A stretch of DNA of 34,086 bases from Pollutibacter sp044353505 (GCA_044353505.1 JBILBU010000024.1:1-34086); one strand, 5' to 3'. Numbered from the stretch's first letter, positions 25,494 to 34,086 are shown. Numbers and translations: made by a program. Notes: generated by a model not told the origin, from the letters alone.

Positions 25494-26423
25494 CTAAAGA
25501 GATAAAGCCTTTCGTTCTGTTTCCCAAAGTTTTCTACCATAGCCAGGGAAAACATGCTTTTCACTGTGGTATGACGACCTGACTAAAGGTCCACTTTCAA
25601 CATAATCAATTCCTAGATTGTAGCCAATTTCCTTGTACTCCATGAATTCGTCTGGATGAACGAATCGATGAACGGGGAGATGCTTTCGGGTGGGCTGAAG
25701 ATATTGCCCTATTGTAACTACATCAATTCCATTATCAGCAAGGTTGCGCAATGTTTGAATAACCTCTTCTTTTTTCTCCCCTAGACCGAGCATGATGCCC
25801 GATTTGGTTCTCATCCCTCCGGTCTTTAGTTTCCTCAATACCTCCATGCTCCTCCAATACTTTGCTTGGATTCTAACTTTTCTGGTAAGCTGTTCTACCG
25901 TTTCTATATTATGCGACACCACTTCAGGTGCTGCATCGATGATTCTTTGTATCTGATCATCAATGCCCCTAAAATCAGGGATAAGCGTTTCTAGAGTTGT
26001 ATCAGGATTCAATGATTTAACTGCCTTGATGGTGTTGCTCCAAATAATACTACCTCCATCAGCAAGTTCATCACGATCCACTGAGGTAATTACAGCATGC
26101 TTTACCTTCATCAGATGAATGGCTTCAGCTACACGCTGAGGCTCATCCCAATCAACGGCTTCTGGCCTTCCTGTGGCAACTGCACAAAAGCCACAGCTTC
26201 TTGTACAAATATTCCCAAGAATCATGAACGTTGCAGTGCCTGCACCCCAACATTCTCCCATATTTGGACAATTCCCACTCTCACAAATGGTATGCAGCTT
26301 ATGTGTATCTACAAGGGAGCGAACTTGACGGTAACCCTCTCCAATTGGCAGCCGTACACGGAGCCAGTCGGGTTTTTTTTGTACTAAACTAGGGACGCAC
26401 CCTACTGCAGCTTGATCACTCAT
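25494..26423 (-). CDS. lipA: Lipoyl synthase (radical SAM)
   Basis: 309 residues from ATG 26423; 14 extra upstream codons overlap the preceding gene and are not family-like. It inserts two sulfurs into octanoyl groups on lipoate-dependent proteins. The auxiliary cluster cysteines are Cys47, 52 and 58 (CESGNCPNMGEC), the radical SAM cluster CTRSCGFC has Cys73, 77 and 80, and the C-terminal RSSY supplies the Ser ligand. It lies 25 bases behind the outer-membrane-type gene. No lipB is in the window. Confidence 0.97.
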   Translation of the reverse strand: MSDQAAVGCVPSLVQKKPDWLRVRLPIGEGYRQVRSLVDTHKLHTICESGNCPNMGECWGAGTATFMILGNICTRSCGFCAVATGRPEAVDWDEPQRVAEAIHLMKVKHAVITSVDRDELADGGSIIWSNTIKAVKSLNPDTTLETLIPDFRGIDDQIQRIIDAAPEVVSHNIETVEQLTRKVRIQAKYWRSMEVLRKLKTGGMRTKSGIMLGLGEKKEEVIQTLRNLADNGIDVVTIGQYLQPTRKHLPVHRFVHPDEFMEYKEIGYNLGIDYVESGPLVRSSYHSEKHVFPGYGRKLWETERKALSL

Positions 26424-26448
26424 GAGAAAAATAAAGAGTAAAGTTACA

Positions 26449-27273
26449 TCACTTCCTGTTACCAAAAACCAATCCTATATACCCTGTTGGAAAGAAAGAT
26501 CTTCCCTCTACATCAACCATTTGTACAACTTTCTGTGAATAATAATCAAATCCAAAACCAAACTCAATGGCAGAAACCGTATGGTTAAATCTTCCCCAAT
26601 CAAATCGGAGTCCTGCCTTTGCATAGCCCCCCGGAATGAACTTTATTTCATTCCACCCATTTTTCAATCCGGTTCCACCAACAATAGCAGTAGGGTCAAG
26701 AAACTGATCATGGTTAGCCTCTGAATATTTTATTGTTACAATGCCTTCATTGGTATTGAATTGCATGTAATAGGGCCTGGCAAGCCCAGCAGAAAATCCA
26801 CCAATGAAAACACCATATACACCAACGCCATTCTTGTTTCCTTTTCCTCCAATCATAATCTGTTGCCCTACCCCCAGCCTTGACTGATAAAAAATATTTT
26901 GTTTGGCAAAAACAAAAGGTTTGCTAAAAAAGGTAAATCCAAAGTTGGATTCAGCAGTGGTTTGCTTTTGCTCCTTTACATGTTGTTTCTCGCCCAGCTC
27001 AAACTGAAAAATATTTGTTTTGTATGCCGACTTCACTTTTCCCCTTTCAAACATGATGCCATACCCATCATGATTCATTTTTAGTCCAACGATGGTATGC
27101 TTTGAAAATGAAGCAATACCCTCTTCTTCCTGTCGGATCATGTCGTTGATGCGAATGCGCTTATCCGTTTTTTCCTTGAATTTTCTTTCCATCCTCGGGT
27201 CGGGGATACGCTGAGCCATGGCAATCTGAAATAGAAAGGAAGATAAAAATAGAAATGCGATATGTTTAAACAT
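26449..27273 (-). CDS. Conserved hypothetical exported protein, probable outer-membrane beta-barrel
   Basis: 274 residues. Signal peptide 1-20 (FLFLSSFLFQIAMAQ). After a charged, Lys/Arg/Glu-rich segment, the rest has repeated amphipathic strands with aromatic edges (GYGIMFERGKVKSAYKTNIFQFELG, YYMQFNTNEGIVTIKY, GGYAKAGLRFDWGRFNHTVSAIEFGFGFDYYSQ) and ends in ...FPTGYIGLVFGNRK, as expected of a small beta-barrel. No named family recognised. Just upstream of lipA on the same strand and divergent from the OsmC gene by 36 bases. Confidence 0.75.
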   Translation of the reverse strand: MFKHIAFLFLSSFLFQIAMAQRIPDPRMERKFKEKTDKRIRINDMIRQEEEGIASFSKHTIVGLKMNHDGYGIMFERGKVKSAYKTNIFQFELGEKQHVKEQKQTTAESNFGFTFFSKPFVFAKQNIFYQSRLGVGQQIMIGGKGNKNGVGVYGVFIGGFSAGLARPYYMQFNTNEGIVTIKYSEANHDQFLDPTAIVGGTGLKNGWNEIKFIPGGYAKAGLRFDWGRFNHTVSAIEFGFGFDYYSQKVVQMVDVEGRSFFPTGYIGLVFGNRK

Positions 27274-27309
27274 AGTACGTATATGTTATGTAAATTTATA
27301 TAAAAAAAA

Positions 27310-27720
27310 ATGACATCCACTGTATCTTATTGCGGCGAACTTAGAACTTTAGCAACCCATTTGCAATCAGGATCTACATTCGAGACAGATGCCCCGACAG
27401 ACAACCAAGGTAAAGGAGAGCGGTTTTCTCCCACAGACCTCATTGGCACCTCATTGGCTGCCTGTATGTTGACCACAATGGCAATTAAGGCCAAAGACCT
27501 AGAGGGTAGGCTCAAGGGGGCAGAAGCCAGCACAGAAAAGATCATGACCTCCTTGCCAAGAAAAATAGGTGGGATAAACATACAGTTCAACTGGACAGCC
27601 GGAGTGAAATTTACGGATGAAGAAAAAAAGCGGCTTGAAGATATTGCATGGTCGTGCCCAGTGAAAGAAAGCATTCATCCTTCCATCCAACTTCATGTAG
27701 ATTTCAATTGGCCCAATTGA
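27310..27720 (+). CDS. OsmC family peroxide-reducing protein
   Basis: 136 residues, typical for OsmC/Ohr-like proteins, which reduce organic hydroperoxides with a Cys pair. Both cysteines are present: Cys52 in SLAACMLTTM and Cys116 in AWSCPVKES. The RFSPTDLIGTSLAAC segment is characteristic. It resembles the YhfA/OsmC subgroup more than Ohr. The ATG follows a run of A. The 3' end overlaps the end of the convergent DUF2851 gene by 17 bases. Confidence 0.88.
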   Translation: MTSTVSYCGELRTLATHLQSGSTFETDAPTDNQGKGERFSPTDLIGTSLAACMLTTMAIKAKDLEGRLKGAEASTEKIMTSLPRKIGGINIQFNWTAGVKFTDEEKKRLEDIAWSCPVKESIHPSIQLHVDFNWPN

Positions 27721-28963
27721 TCTCTTGGCCGCGTACACATTGTTGGCAAAGCCCTTGACTACAAAAACATTGATGCAGCTCAAGTAAAGACTGAGATTCA
27801 AATGCCGTGGTGGAAAGAAATCCTGCATCAGAAAATTGGTCAAGAATTGAGTTGGACTCTGCGTTTATGGATTGCATCCAACCCATAGCCCTTTCCCTAT
27901 AGAGCTGGTTTCCGATAGACCTTGAATAAGCTACTAAGATTGGTACAACCACATTGATAATTAAACTATTCATTAAAGTGGTACCAGGCAACTTGTTTTG
28001 CCGTGGCCCCAGGGCATCAAATGTTGAATGATTTTCCCAGTAGCAACTGATCCCTGCTCGTAAAAAAGCATGAAGATCTGAATGATGTTGGGCATCAATA
28101 AAATATCTAAATATATGTTGCCGGTGGTGATATAAAGAGGCAAGCTGAGAAATACGAATGGTTGGAAAATTATTGGGTCTCATGCGAAGAAAATTTAGTG
28201 GGTTGGCAATACCCACTAAACCGAATTTATGTTTTATCAATTTGTAAGACGCACTGAGCCGCTGGGGATATTGATCTCGCCATGGTTGATCAAGTAAGCC
28301 CGATTGCCCAAACAACAATGCCTCCAACATGTGCAGATCATACTTATACGTGCGAACTAAATAAAAGGGAATTGATCTTGCCAGCGCATAAAATGAATCG
28401 GCATTAACCCGATACCCAAATCCCTTCACCATCAACAACCAAGTTGCAGAATCCCAGTCGCCTTTATACAGATCAAGACATTCAAGAACTTGATTCGCTT
28501 TATGTTCTATTCTTTTATTCCCAAGCATTGATAACCATGAATACACATTCTGGGAAGGAGGCGAAGTTGTAAGACCGCTACACCTGATTTTGCTTTTGGC
28601 AAAAGGCATTAAAATTGAATCTGACTTAGGAGATATACCGATTATACTACTAAGCTCCAATACGGGTGCATGATCGAAAATGCTGCTATCATGTATCCAT
28701 ACAACGTGCAATATAACATTGCGATACTTACTGTCATGATGATGCCCATGCAGATACCAATCAGAGGTACGAACATGCAATTCAACATGACCAACCCATT
28801 CATGTTGATCTATCATGATGCGTGCCAAGCTAAAATCAGGCCCTTGGTCTTTATTGAGTTTACCTTGAGTGAATACAACTAAAGGCTTTCCACAGGTTGT
28901 AAAAAGGGGATGTTTAGGAAAGTCTTGTTGTTCCCAGATCAACTGCAATTGATATTCCTTCAT
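27704..28963 (-). CDS. DUF2851 family protein
   Basis: 419 residues, no signal peptide. The N-terminus matches DUF2851, a family widespread in Bacteroidota: LQLIWEQQDFPKHPLFTTCGKPLVVFTQGKLNKDQGPDFSLARI, VGHVELHVRTSDWYLHGHHHDSKYRNVILHVVW. The conserved His/Asp/Glu cluster (GPDF, ELH, HGHHHD) suggests a metal-binding, possibly nuclease-like site, which is inference. The C-terminus carries a cysteine group (CFCSQGLCQQCVRG) that may bind zinc. Biological role unknown. It lies 73 bases after maf on the same strand. Confidence 0.82.
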   Translation of the reverse strand: MKEYQLQLIWEQQDFPKHPLFTTCGKPLVVFTQGKLNKDQGPDFSLARIMIDQHEWVGHVELHVRTSDWYLHGHHHDSKYRNVILHVVWIHDSSIFDHAPVLELSSIIGISPKSDSILMPFAKSKIRCSGLTTSPPSQNVYSWLSMLGNKRIEHKANQVLECLDLYKGDWDSATWLLMVKGFGYRVNADSFYALARSIPFYLVRTYKYDLHMLEALLFGQSGLLDQPWRDQYPQRLSASYKLIKHKFGLVGIANPLNFLRMRPNNFPTIRISQLASLYHHRQHIFRYFIDAQHHSDLHAFLRAGISCYWENHSTFDALGPRQNKLPGTTLMNSLIINVVVPILVAYSRSIGNQLYRERAMGWMQSINAESNSILDQFSDAGFLSTTAFESQSLLELHQCFCSQGLCQQCVRGQEINWAN

Positions 28964-29036
28964 CGCAGCAAAATAATTCGATGCTGAAATCCAAACATGA
29001 GAATAGAACAGGAATAAAAAAAGAAAATAACAGGAA

Positions 29037-29618
29037 TTAGAAAATGAAAAACTCCTTATTCAGGATGTTTACCACCCTACTGATGGGAAGGCCCATTACA
29101 TTATAAAAATCACCTTGGATAGATCGAATACCAACGACACCAATCCACTCTTGAATAGCATAAGCTCCCGCCTTATCATATGGCTTATAGTGATCCACGT
29201 AATGAACAATTTGCTCTTCAGAAAGGTCATAAAAAGATACATAGGTAGTATCATAAAAAGAATGTTCAATTTTATCATCAGTGATACAAACTGCTGTAAT
29301 TACGCTATGGGTTTGACCAGAAAGCCGCTTTAAGATATCAATGGCATCACTGCGGTCTTTGGGTTTACCGATTACTTTATTTTCGAGTACTACAATGGTA
29401 TCTGCAGAAATTACCACTGAAGAAGACCGCCTATCTTCAATCATTTTAGCAACAGCCTGATTCTTCTTTTTTGCGATATGCAAGGCCACATCGGCAGGTG
29501 CATCAGCTTCATCAAAGGATTCATCAGTATCAGAGACGATGACCTCAAAGGGTAGTTCTGCCCATTCAAATAGATTTTTTCTGCGGGGAGAACCGGAAGC
29601 GAGAATTATTTTTTTCAT
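29037..29618 (-). CDS. maf: Maf-like nucleotide pyrophosphatase
   Basis: 193 residues from ATG 29618, which overlaps the TGA of the UbiA gene as ATGA; an earlier ATG at 29672 would lie inside that gene. Maf proteins hydrolyse non-canonical or modified nucleoside triphosphates (dTTP/UTP type or m7GTP type). Motifs: IILASGSPRRKNLF at the start, SDTDESF, SADTIVVLENKVIGKPKD, VITAVCI and the KAGAYAIQEWIG region with the GxYxIQ signature of the dTTP/UTP subgroup. Confidence 0.92.
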   Translation of the reverse strand: MKKIILASGSPRRKNLFEWAELPFEVIVSDTDESFDEADAPADVALHIAKKKNQAVAKMIEDRRSSSVVISADTIVVLENKVIGKPKDRSDAIDILKRLSGQTHSVITAVCITDDKIEHSFYDTTYVSFYDLSEEQIVHYVDHYKPYDKAGAYAIQEWIGVVGIRSIQGDFYNVMGLPISRVVNILNKEFFIF

Positions 29619-30565
29619 CCTAGATGGTAGTAATATAGAATCATCGACAGTATACCAAACAACATGAGCCATTTAAGGTCTCGGCTTATGGCACTATATT
29701 GATTATTGCTAGAGGCCTTGCTCAACTTAGAAATAAAGCCAAGTAAATACTTTAGCAATAAAAAAACAATAAAGATAAAAATCAGTATCCATTGTTGCAT
29801 AAGGGCGTAGACCATTATCGCAGCAAGCGACCAAATCAGTACTATTACCCAAACCGAAACAAAAACTTTTGTAGGCATCATTCCCCAAACGATGGGCATT
29901 GTCTTCGCTCCGTTTTTTCTATCGCCCAATTCATCTTCACTGTCTTTTACAACCTCACGAATCAAAGAAACGATAAAGGCAAATCCAGAGTAAAGTACAG
30001 CTCCCTTGTATATGGCAATGATTGCAGCATTGCTTGATGGAAGTAAATCTCCAGATAACCATTGAACCTCCGCAACAAAAAGTACAAAAACCACCCAAGC
30101 GGTGAGCAGAGAAATAATAATATTTCCAGTAAGAAATTTCTTTTTAAACGTGGTGGAATAAAACCACAAGAGCAACACACAAAAGATGTTAGCAACCAGC
30201 AGCAGCGGGTTTCTGATATTCAAGGCAACGACCCCAGTTAAAACGAGCCCTAAAAAAGAAAAAAGGGAATGAAAAAACATGGCCCACCTCCTATTGATAT
30301 ACCGATCAATTACAATTTTTGAGGGCTTATTTAACCTGTCGATGTTTAAATCAAAGTAATCATTGATAATATACCCTGCCGCAGCGATGAGTACCGAAGC
30401 AGTTACAAGAAGAATCAGATTGTTGATTGTTAATTCGGGAGTTTGACTACCATACTTAGCATAAGCGGGGCGCACAATACAAAAATAAAAAAGTGACTGT
30501 GTAAGGATGATGAACAGCAGGTTGAGATACCTAATAAGTCGAAAAAAACTATAAATGATTTTCAT
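29615..30565 (-). CDS. UbiA family prenyltransferase
   Basis: 316 residues from the ATG at 30565, 10 bases after the KdsC-like stop; ATGs at 30592 and 30637 are also in frame but overlap that gene. About eight or nine membrane helices. Both polyprenyl-diphosphate/Mg motifs are present: NDYFDLNIDRLNKP (NDxxDxxxD) and DSEDELGDRKNGAKTMP (DxEDxxGD). Bacteroidota homologues are often annotated as geranylgeranylglycerol-phosphate geranylgeranyltransferase, but the prenyl acceptor cannot be told from sequence. It lies between kdsC-like and maf genes, an arrangement I recall as common in this phylum. Confidence 0.85.
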   Translation of the reverse strand: MKIIYSFFRLIRYLNLLFIILTQSLFYFCIVRPAYAKYGSQTPELTINNLILLVTASVLIAAAGYIINDYFDLNIDRLNKPSKIVIDRYINRRWAMFFHSLFSFLGLVLTGVVALNIRNPLLLVANIFCVLLLWFYSTTFKKKFLTGNIIISLLTAWVVFVLFVAEVQWLSGDLLPSSNAAIIAIYKGAVLYSGFAFIVSLIREVVKDSEDELGDRKNGAKTMPIVWGMMPTKVFVSVWVIVLIWSLAAIMVYALMQQWILIFIFIVFLLLKYLLGFISKLSKASSNNQYSAISRDLKWLMLFGILSMILYYYHLG

Positions 30566-30575
30566 GTGAAGTTTA

Positions 30576-31097
30576 CTAAATGCTTTGGACATCACTAATG
30601 TGTGTCCATTTACCTTGAACACGCAATACTTTTTCAATCACATCCCGTACACAACCATTGCCGCCTGATTGGGTAGATATATAGTCGGCCGACGCCCTCA
30701 CTTCAATCACCGCATCAGCAGGACATGTTCGAACTCCAGCAATTTCAAACGCTTCAAGATCTGGAATATCATCCCCCATAAATAAGACCTCCTCTTTTTG
30801 AAAAGAAAATTCATTCATGAGTTGTTTGATCATCTCAGCCTTAGAGCTTACTTTATCATAAAACCGATCAACGCCTAGAATAGATAACCTGTTTTTTACA
30901 GGTTCGCAAAAAGAGCCAGTCATTACCGCAATCACTAAACCAGATTTAACAGCGAGTTGCAGCGCAAAGCCATCTTTGATGTCCATTTCCCTTACCCATT
31001 CATTATTTGGCATAAGCAATAGCTTTCCATTGGTAAGTACCCCATCCATGTCAAAGATGAGCAAGCGGACCTGAAGAAATTTATCGAGAAGTTGCAT
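30576..31097 (-). CDS. kdsC: KdsC-like HAD phosphatase (KDO-8-phosphate phosphatase)
   Basis: 173 residues, the usual size of capless KdsC-type HAD enzymes. It would release phosphate from KDO-8-P in lipopolysaccharide core synthesis. The nucleophile motif DMDGVLTNG has Asp16 and Asp18, motif II is VMTGSF (an AVMTGS variant), the conserved Lys follows in SKAEMIKQL, and motif IV is GDDIPDLEAF. The C-terminal GGNGCVRDVIE loop is a KdsC hallmark. First gene of kdsC-ubiA-maf; a promoter is seen upstream. Confidence 0.87.
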   Translation of the reverse strand: MQLLDKFLQVRLLIFDMDGVLTNGKLLLMPNNEWVREMDIKDGFALQLAVKSGLVIAVMTGSFCEPVKNRLSILGVDRFYDKVSSKAEMIKQLMNEFSFQKEEVLFMGDDIPDLEAFEIAGVRTCPADAVIEVRASADYISTQSGGNGCVRDVIEKVLRVQGKWTHISDVQSI

Positions 31098-31110
31098 ATT
31101 GATATATTTT

Positions 31111-31139
31111 CAAAGTTAATTGTTTCAATACAATAACAA
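31111..31139 (-). promoter_or_regulatory. Promoter of the kdsC-ubiA-maf operon
   Basis: The minus strand has TTG (31139-31137), 18 bases, then TAACTTTG (31118-31111), a full match to the Bacteroidota TTG / TAnnTTTG pattern, 13 bases before the ATG at 31097. The same 18-base spacing is seen before prfB. Confidence 0.5.
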
Positions 31140-31163
31140 ACAGCCATGGAGGCATATTACGCG

Positions 31164-31171
31164 TATCTTTG
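31164..31171 (+). promoter_or_regulatory. Candidate -7 box for the alpha/beta hydrolase gene
   Basis: TATCTTTG matches TAnnTTTG, 21 bases before the preferred ATG. It covers an in-frame TTG at 31169, which argues against that TTG as start codon. Confidence 0.4.
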
Positions 31172-31192
31172 CGCATCAATATTAAAAAAGAA

Positions 31193-32035
31193 ATGAAAAC
31201 AGCACAAAAGCTGGCAATTGCTTTACTAAAATTAAAACTACAGGTCTCTTCATCAATATCCCTGAAATGGGGAGCAAGAGTTGCTTTTGGTATTTTTTCA
31301 ACACCATTTCGGAGACCACGATCAGTACCTCCCCCAATTTTTACGGAGGCCGATGAGTTTAATATCATCGTGAATGACCTTGCAATTGCTGGATATCGAT
31401 GGAATCATCAATCTCCAAAGAAGATCTTAATCTTGCATGGGTTTGAATCAAGAGCTTACAATTTCTACAGGTATGTTAACCCGCTTTTAGAAAAAGGGTT
31501 TGGTGTATACGCTATGGATGCAAAGGCCCATGGAAAAAGTCAGGGGAAAACAATCATTGTACCTGAGTATACCAGCATGATTGAAGTGCTTGAAAGAACC
31601 TATGGGCGATTTGATGGCTTCGTATCCCATTCTTTTGGTGGAATTGCTTTATCCCTTTTTCAAGAAAAGCATAACAACCCTGAAGCAAAACTGGTCCTTA
31701 TTGCACCTGCAACTGAAACATCAAGTGCTGTGGCGCGCTTTTGCAAATTCTTTTCTCTTGGCAACAATTTAAAAGAAGCCATTTTTAAACTGATTGAAAA
31801 CAAATCAGGAAACAAAGTATCCTTTTATTCAATCAAAAGAATAGCCCCTTTGCTTCCTAATCCCATTTTATGGATTCATGACAAAGACGATGATATCACC
31901 CCCCTGGATGACGTAAAACCAATTATTGAAACAAATTTGCCAAATATTGAGTTTATGATCACCAGCGGCATGGGTCACAGGAAGATATATAAGGATAATC
32001 AAGTAGTTAAAAAAGTAGTCGATTTCATCAGCTAA
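31193..32035 (+). CDS. Alpha/beta hydrolase
   Basis: 280 residues from ATG 31193; an in-frame TTG at 31169 is inside a likely promoter. The fold is clear: ILILHGFESRAYNF (oxyanion HG), VYAMDAKAHGKS, nucleophile elbow SHSFGG, acid loop WIHDKDDDITP and the final GMGHRKIYKD with the catalytic His. No signal peptide; the N-terminus is basic and amphipathic. Substrate unknown; likely an esterase or lipase-like enzyme. Divergent from the kdsC operon. Confidence 0.85.
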   Translation: MKTAQKLAIALLKLKLQVSSSISLKWGARVAFGIFSTPFRRPRSVPPPIFTEADEFNIIVNDLAIAGYRWNHQSPKKILILHGFESRAYNFYRYVNPLLEKGFGVYAMDAKAHGKSQGKTIIVPEYTSMIEVLERTYGRFDGFVSHSFGGIALSLFQEKHNNPEAKLVLIAPATETSSAVARFCKFFSLGNNLKEAIFKLIENKSGNKVSFYSIKRIAPLLPNPILWIHDKDDDITPLDDVKPIIETNLPNIEFMITSGMGHRKIYKDNQVVKKVVDFIS

Positions 32036-32078
32036 CCAATGTTTAGAACTATTTTTTCTACGCTAGAGGGTTTTAAAT

Positions 32079-32113
32079 CACCATGTTTTACGGTGTTTCC
32101 AGCTTTTTTTTTT
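32079..32113 (+). terminator. Weak terminator candidate after the hydrolase gene
   Basis: A CACC / GGTG hairpin with nine-base loop (32079-32095) is followed after eight bases by a run of ten T (32104-32113). A wider TAGAGG / CCTCTA pair (32064-32119) encloses both. Confidence 0.3.
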
Positions 32114-32136
32114 CCTCTAAAAGATTTTCCTTTACT

Positions 32137-32238
32137 ATGGCAAGTGTAAAAAATCATTCGCTTTACCTTATTATTGCATCTGTTTTACTGGGAATAACCC
32201 TAGGATTTAAGGTAAAAATGGAAAATAACTCCCAATAA
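32137..32238 (+). CDS. Possible 33-residue single-helix membrane peptide upstream of topA
   Basis: Reads MASVKNHS, then a hydrophobic helix (LYLIIASVLLGITLGF), then KVKMENNSQ and TAA. Its stop is 11 bases before the topA ATG, so it would be co-transcribed. The helix with a GITLGFK end resembles the N-terminal anchor of exported Bacteroidota proteins such as S41 proteases, so it could also be a leftover of a larger gene. No Shine-Dalgarno sequence. Real translation is uncertain. Confidence 0.35.
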   Translation: MASVKNHSLYLIIASVLLGITLGFKVKMENNSQ

Positions 32239-32249
32239 GAGAAAAGAAA

Positions 32250-34086
32250 ATGGCGAAAAACCTACTGATAGTTGAGTCACCAGCGAAGGCAAAAACGATA
32301 GAAAAGATCTTAGGATCTGATTTTGAAGTGAAAAGCTGCTATGGTCATATCCGTGACCTGGCCAAGGATGCGATGGGAATAGATATAAACAAAGGTTTTA
32401 AGCCCAAATACATCGTTTCTGAAGATAAAGAGAAAGTGGTTAAGGAGCTTAAGCAGCTTGCCAAAAAATCTGAAGAAGTATGGCTAGCAACGGATGAGGA
32501 TCGTGAGGGTGAGGCCATCAGCTGGCATTTGTGTGAAGTGCTTGGACTTGACCCAGCCACCACAAAAAGGATTGTTTTCCATGAAATTACCAAACCAGCG
32601 ATACAGTCTGCCGTTCTAAAACCAAGAACAGTAAACATGAACCTGGTAAATGCCCAACAGGCAAGAAGAATACTCGACAGGATTGTGGGGTTTGAGATAT
32701 CTCCTATTTTATGGAGAAAGATGAGCATGAGGAATAACCTCAGTGCAGGTAGGGTGCAGAGCGTTGCGGTGAGGTTGATTGTAGAGAGAGAGAGAGCGAT
32801 TAACGCTTTTGCTTCAACCGCAAGTTTCAAAATTGAGGGTTTTTTCAAAGCTAAAGATATCAATGGCAAACAGGTTGTCTTTAAAGCTGAAGGTTCAAAG
32901 AAGAATACCCACGATGATGCAGAATCATTTCTGGAAGGTTGCAAAAGTGCCCAATACAACGTCATTGACATACAGAAAAAACCAGCCAAAAAAACGCCAG
33001 CAGCTCCTTTTACGACCTCTACCCTTCAGCAGGAAGCCAGTAGAAAACTTGGCTATGGTGTAAGCAAAACCATGCTTCTTGCGCAAAAGCTCTATGAAGC
33101 TGGTCATATTACTTATATGAGAACGGATAGTGTGAGCCTAAGTGAAACCGCGCGAACCGACATCTCACGCCAGGTTACAGATAGTTATGGCAAGGAGTAT
33201 CTTCAGTTGCGTAAATTCAAGAATAAAAATGAGTCTGCTCAAGAAGCGCATGAGGCTATCAGACCAACCTACATGGAAAAGCAGCATATCGATATTGCTG
33301 ATGGACAGCGTTTATACGACTTGATTTGGAAAAGAACCATGGCTTCTCAAATGGCCGATGCGGAACTTGAAAAAACAATTGCAGAGATATCCATTTCAAC
33401 TCAAAAAGAAATTTTAAAGGCTGAGGGTGAAGTGATGAAGTTTGAAGGTTTCCTGAAGGTATACAATGAAAGCAAAGATGATGATGAAGTAGATGATGAA
33501 GAAGAATCTACAGAAGGAATGCTTCCACCGCTTGAAAAAGGACAAAAGCTTGAATTAAATGAGCTAAAAGCAACCGAAAGATTCACCAGAGCTCAAGCCA
33601 GATATACTGAAGCCTCTTTGGTAAAGAAACTGGAAGAGCTTGGAATTGGTCGCCCTTCTACTTATGCCCCAACCATATCTACCGTACTTAAACGTGGCTA
33701 TGTTGAGAAAAGGGATAAGGAGGGTACTAAAAGAGACTATCGGGTTATAAAATTAGTCGGCAATACAATCAGCAAGGCAACCGAACAGGAAAATACTGGT
33801 GCAGAAAAATCAAAACTATTTCCAACAGATTTGGGATCAGTGGTTACCGATTTTCTGTTGCAACATTTTGTTCATGTAATGGATTACGGCTTCACGGCAA
33901 AGATTGAAAGTCAGTTTGACAACATCGCAGATGGAGAAGAAAACTGGAGCAAAATGCTCAAAGATTTCTACGAGCCTTTCAAAAAGGATGTAGATCATAC
34001 CATGGAGAAAGCCGAAAGAATAAGCGGTGAACGAGAGCTCGGACATGATGCTGTTTCAGGAAAAAGGGTAATTGCACGCATGGGCA
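32250..34086 (+). CDS. topA: DNA topoisomerase I (partial, C-terminus outside window)
   Basis: 612 codons to the window edge. A type IA topoisomerase that relaxes negative supercoils. The TOPRIM domain begins MAKNLLIVESPAKAKT with Glu9 and contains the DEDREGE metal motif (TDEDREGEAISWH). The active-site Tyr is residue 289 in HITYMRTDS. SAGRVQSVAVRLIVERE and GIGRPSTYAPTI are family landmarks. An acidic insert (KDDDEVDDEEES, around 33475-33510) interrupts the region before LPPLEKGQ. The C-terminal zinc or basic repeats cannot be seen. Confidence 0.97.
   Translation, partial: MAKNLLIVESPAKAKTIEKILGSDFEVKSCYGHIRDLAKDAMGIDINKGFKPKYIVSEDKEKVVKELKQLAKKSEEVWLATDEDREGEAISWHLCEVLGLDPATTKRIVFHEITKPAIQSAVLKPRTVNMNLVNAQQARRILDRIVGFEISPILWRKMSMRNNLSAGRVQSVAVRLIVERERAINAFASTASFKIEGFFKAKDINGKQVVFKAEGSKKNTHDDAESFLEGCKSAQYNVIDIQKKPAKKTPAAPFTTSTLQQEASRKLGYGVSKTMLLAQKLYEAGHITYMRTDSVSLSETARTDISRQVTDSYGKEYLQLRKFKNKNESAQEAHEAIRPTYMEKQHIDIADGQRLYDLIWKRTMASQMADAELEKTIAEISISTQKEILKAEGEVMKFEGFLKVYNESKDDDEVDDEEESTEGMLPPLEKGQKLELNELKATERFTRAQARYTEASLVKKLEELGIGRPSTYAPTISTVLKRGYVEKRDKEGTKRDYRVIKLVGNTISKATEQENTGAEKSKLFPTDLGSVVTDFLLQHFVHVMDYGFTAKIESQFDNIADGEENWSKMLKDFYEPFKKDVDHTMEKAERISGERELGHDAVSGKRVIARMG

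Noticed and set aside
29619..29672. Maf start at 29672
   Set aside because: It lies inside the UbiA gene and adds residues before the canonical MKKIILASGSPRR start.
32039..32149. 36-residue frame MFRTIFSTLEGF... after the hydrolase
   Set aside because: Crosses a T10 tract and a possible terminator, has no protein-like pattern, and overlaps the better membrane-peptide frame.

Overview
The window looks like a chromosomal segment of a member of the Bacteroidota (order not resolvable by eye, Cytophagales- or Chitinophagales-like). Supporting signs are a C-terminal type IX secretion (T9SS) tail-like domain, a secreted fibre protein with the Bacteroidota-type N-terminal domain, a membrane-anchored AraC regulator, DUF2851 and DUF2452 proteins, a YpdA-type flavoprotein, start codons almost without Shine-Dalgarno sequences, and several TAnnTTTG -7 promoter boxes. 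Base composition is fairly AT-rich. No IS element, prophage, CRISPR array, tRNA or rRNA was seen.

Region 1 (1-5278, minus strand) is the accessory part. A seven-helix membrane AraC regulator lies upstream of a tight three-gene cluster: a small lipoprotein, a short T9SS-type protein, and a very long surface fibre protein whose C-terminus lies outside the window. The fibre has a signal peptide, a Bacteroidota N-terminal domain, thirteen 12-16-residue DTxSLSxRI repeats, ten NTAIG-type repeats and YadA-head-like repeats.

Region 2 (5379-10187, minus) holds prfB, pruA, pyrR, pyrB and coaD in close order, probably one transcription unit. prfB carries a programmed +1 frameshift that a simple ORF scan breaks in two. 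Region 3 (10277-16003) has a DUF2452 fusion protein on the plus strand, then on the minus strand dnaK with a strong terminator and an overlapping trio: GNAT-like acyltransferase, GtrA membrane protein and YpdA-like reductase.

Region 4 (16154-25445) starts with argS (+), followed by a glycogen operon glgA-glgC-glgB (-) divergent from a sugar transporter and a ROK sugar kinase (+). Together these would import and phosphorylate a hexose and store glucose as glycogen. The ROK kinase lacks the cysteines of the family zinc site. Region 5 (25494-34086) contains lipA behind an outer-membrane-type protein, an OsmC protein, a DUF2851 protein, a kdsC-like/UbiA/maf operon, an alpha/beta hydrolase, a possible 33-residue membrane peptide and the first 612 codons of topA.

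Most of the window is housekeeping. The strongest candidates for something less ordinary are the fibre locus with its internally duplicated repeat array, the zinc-less ROK kinase, the YpdA homologue without the Firmicute-type active-site cysteine, and the perfect Shine-Dalgarno retained only at the prfB frameshift site.
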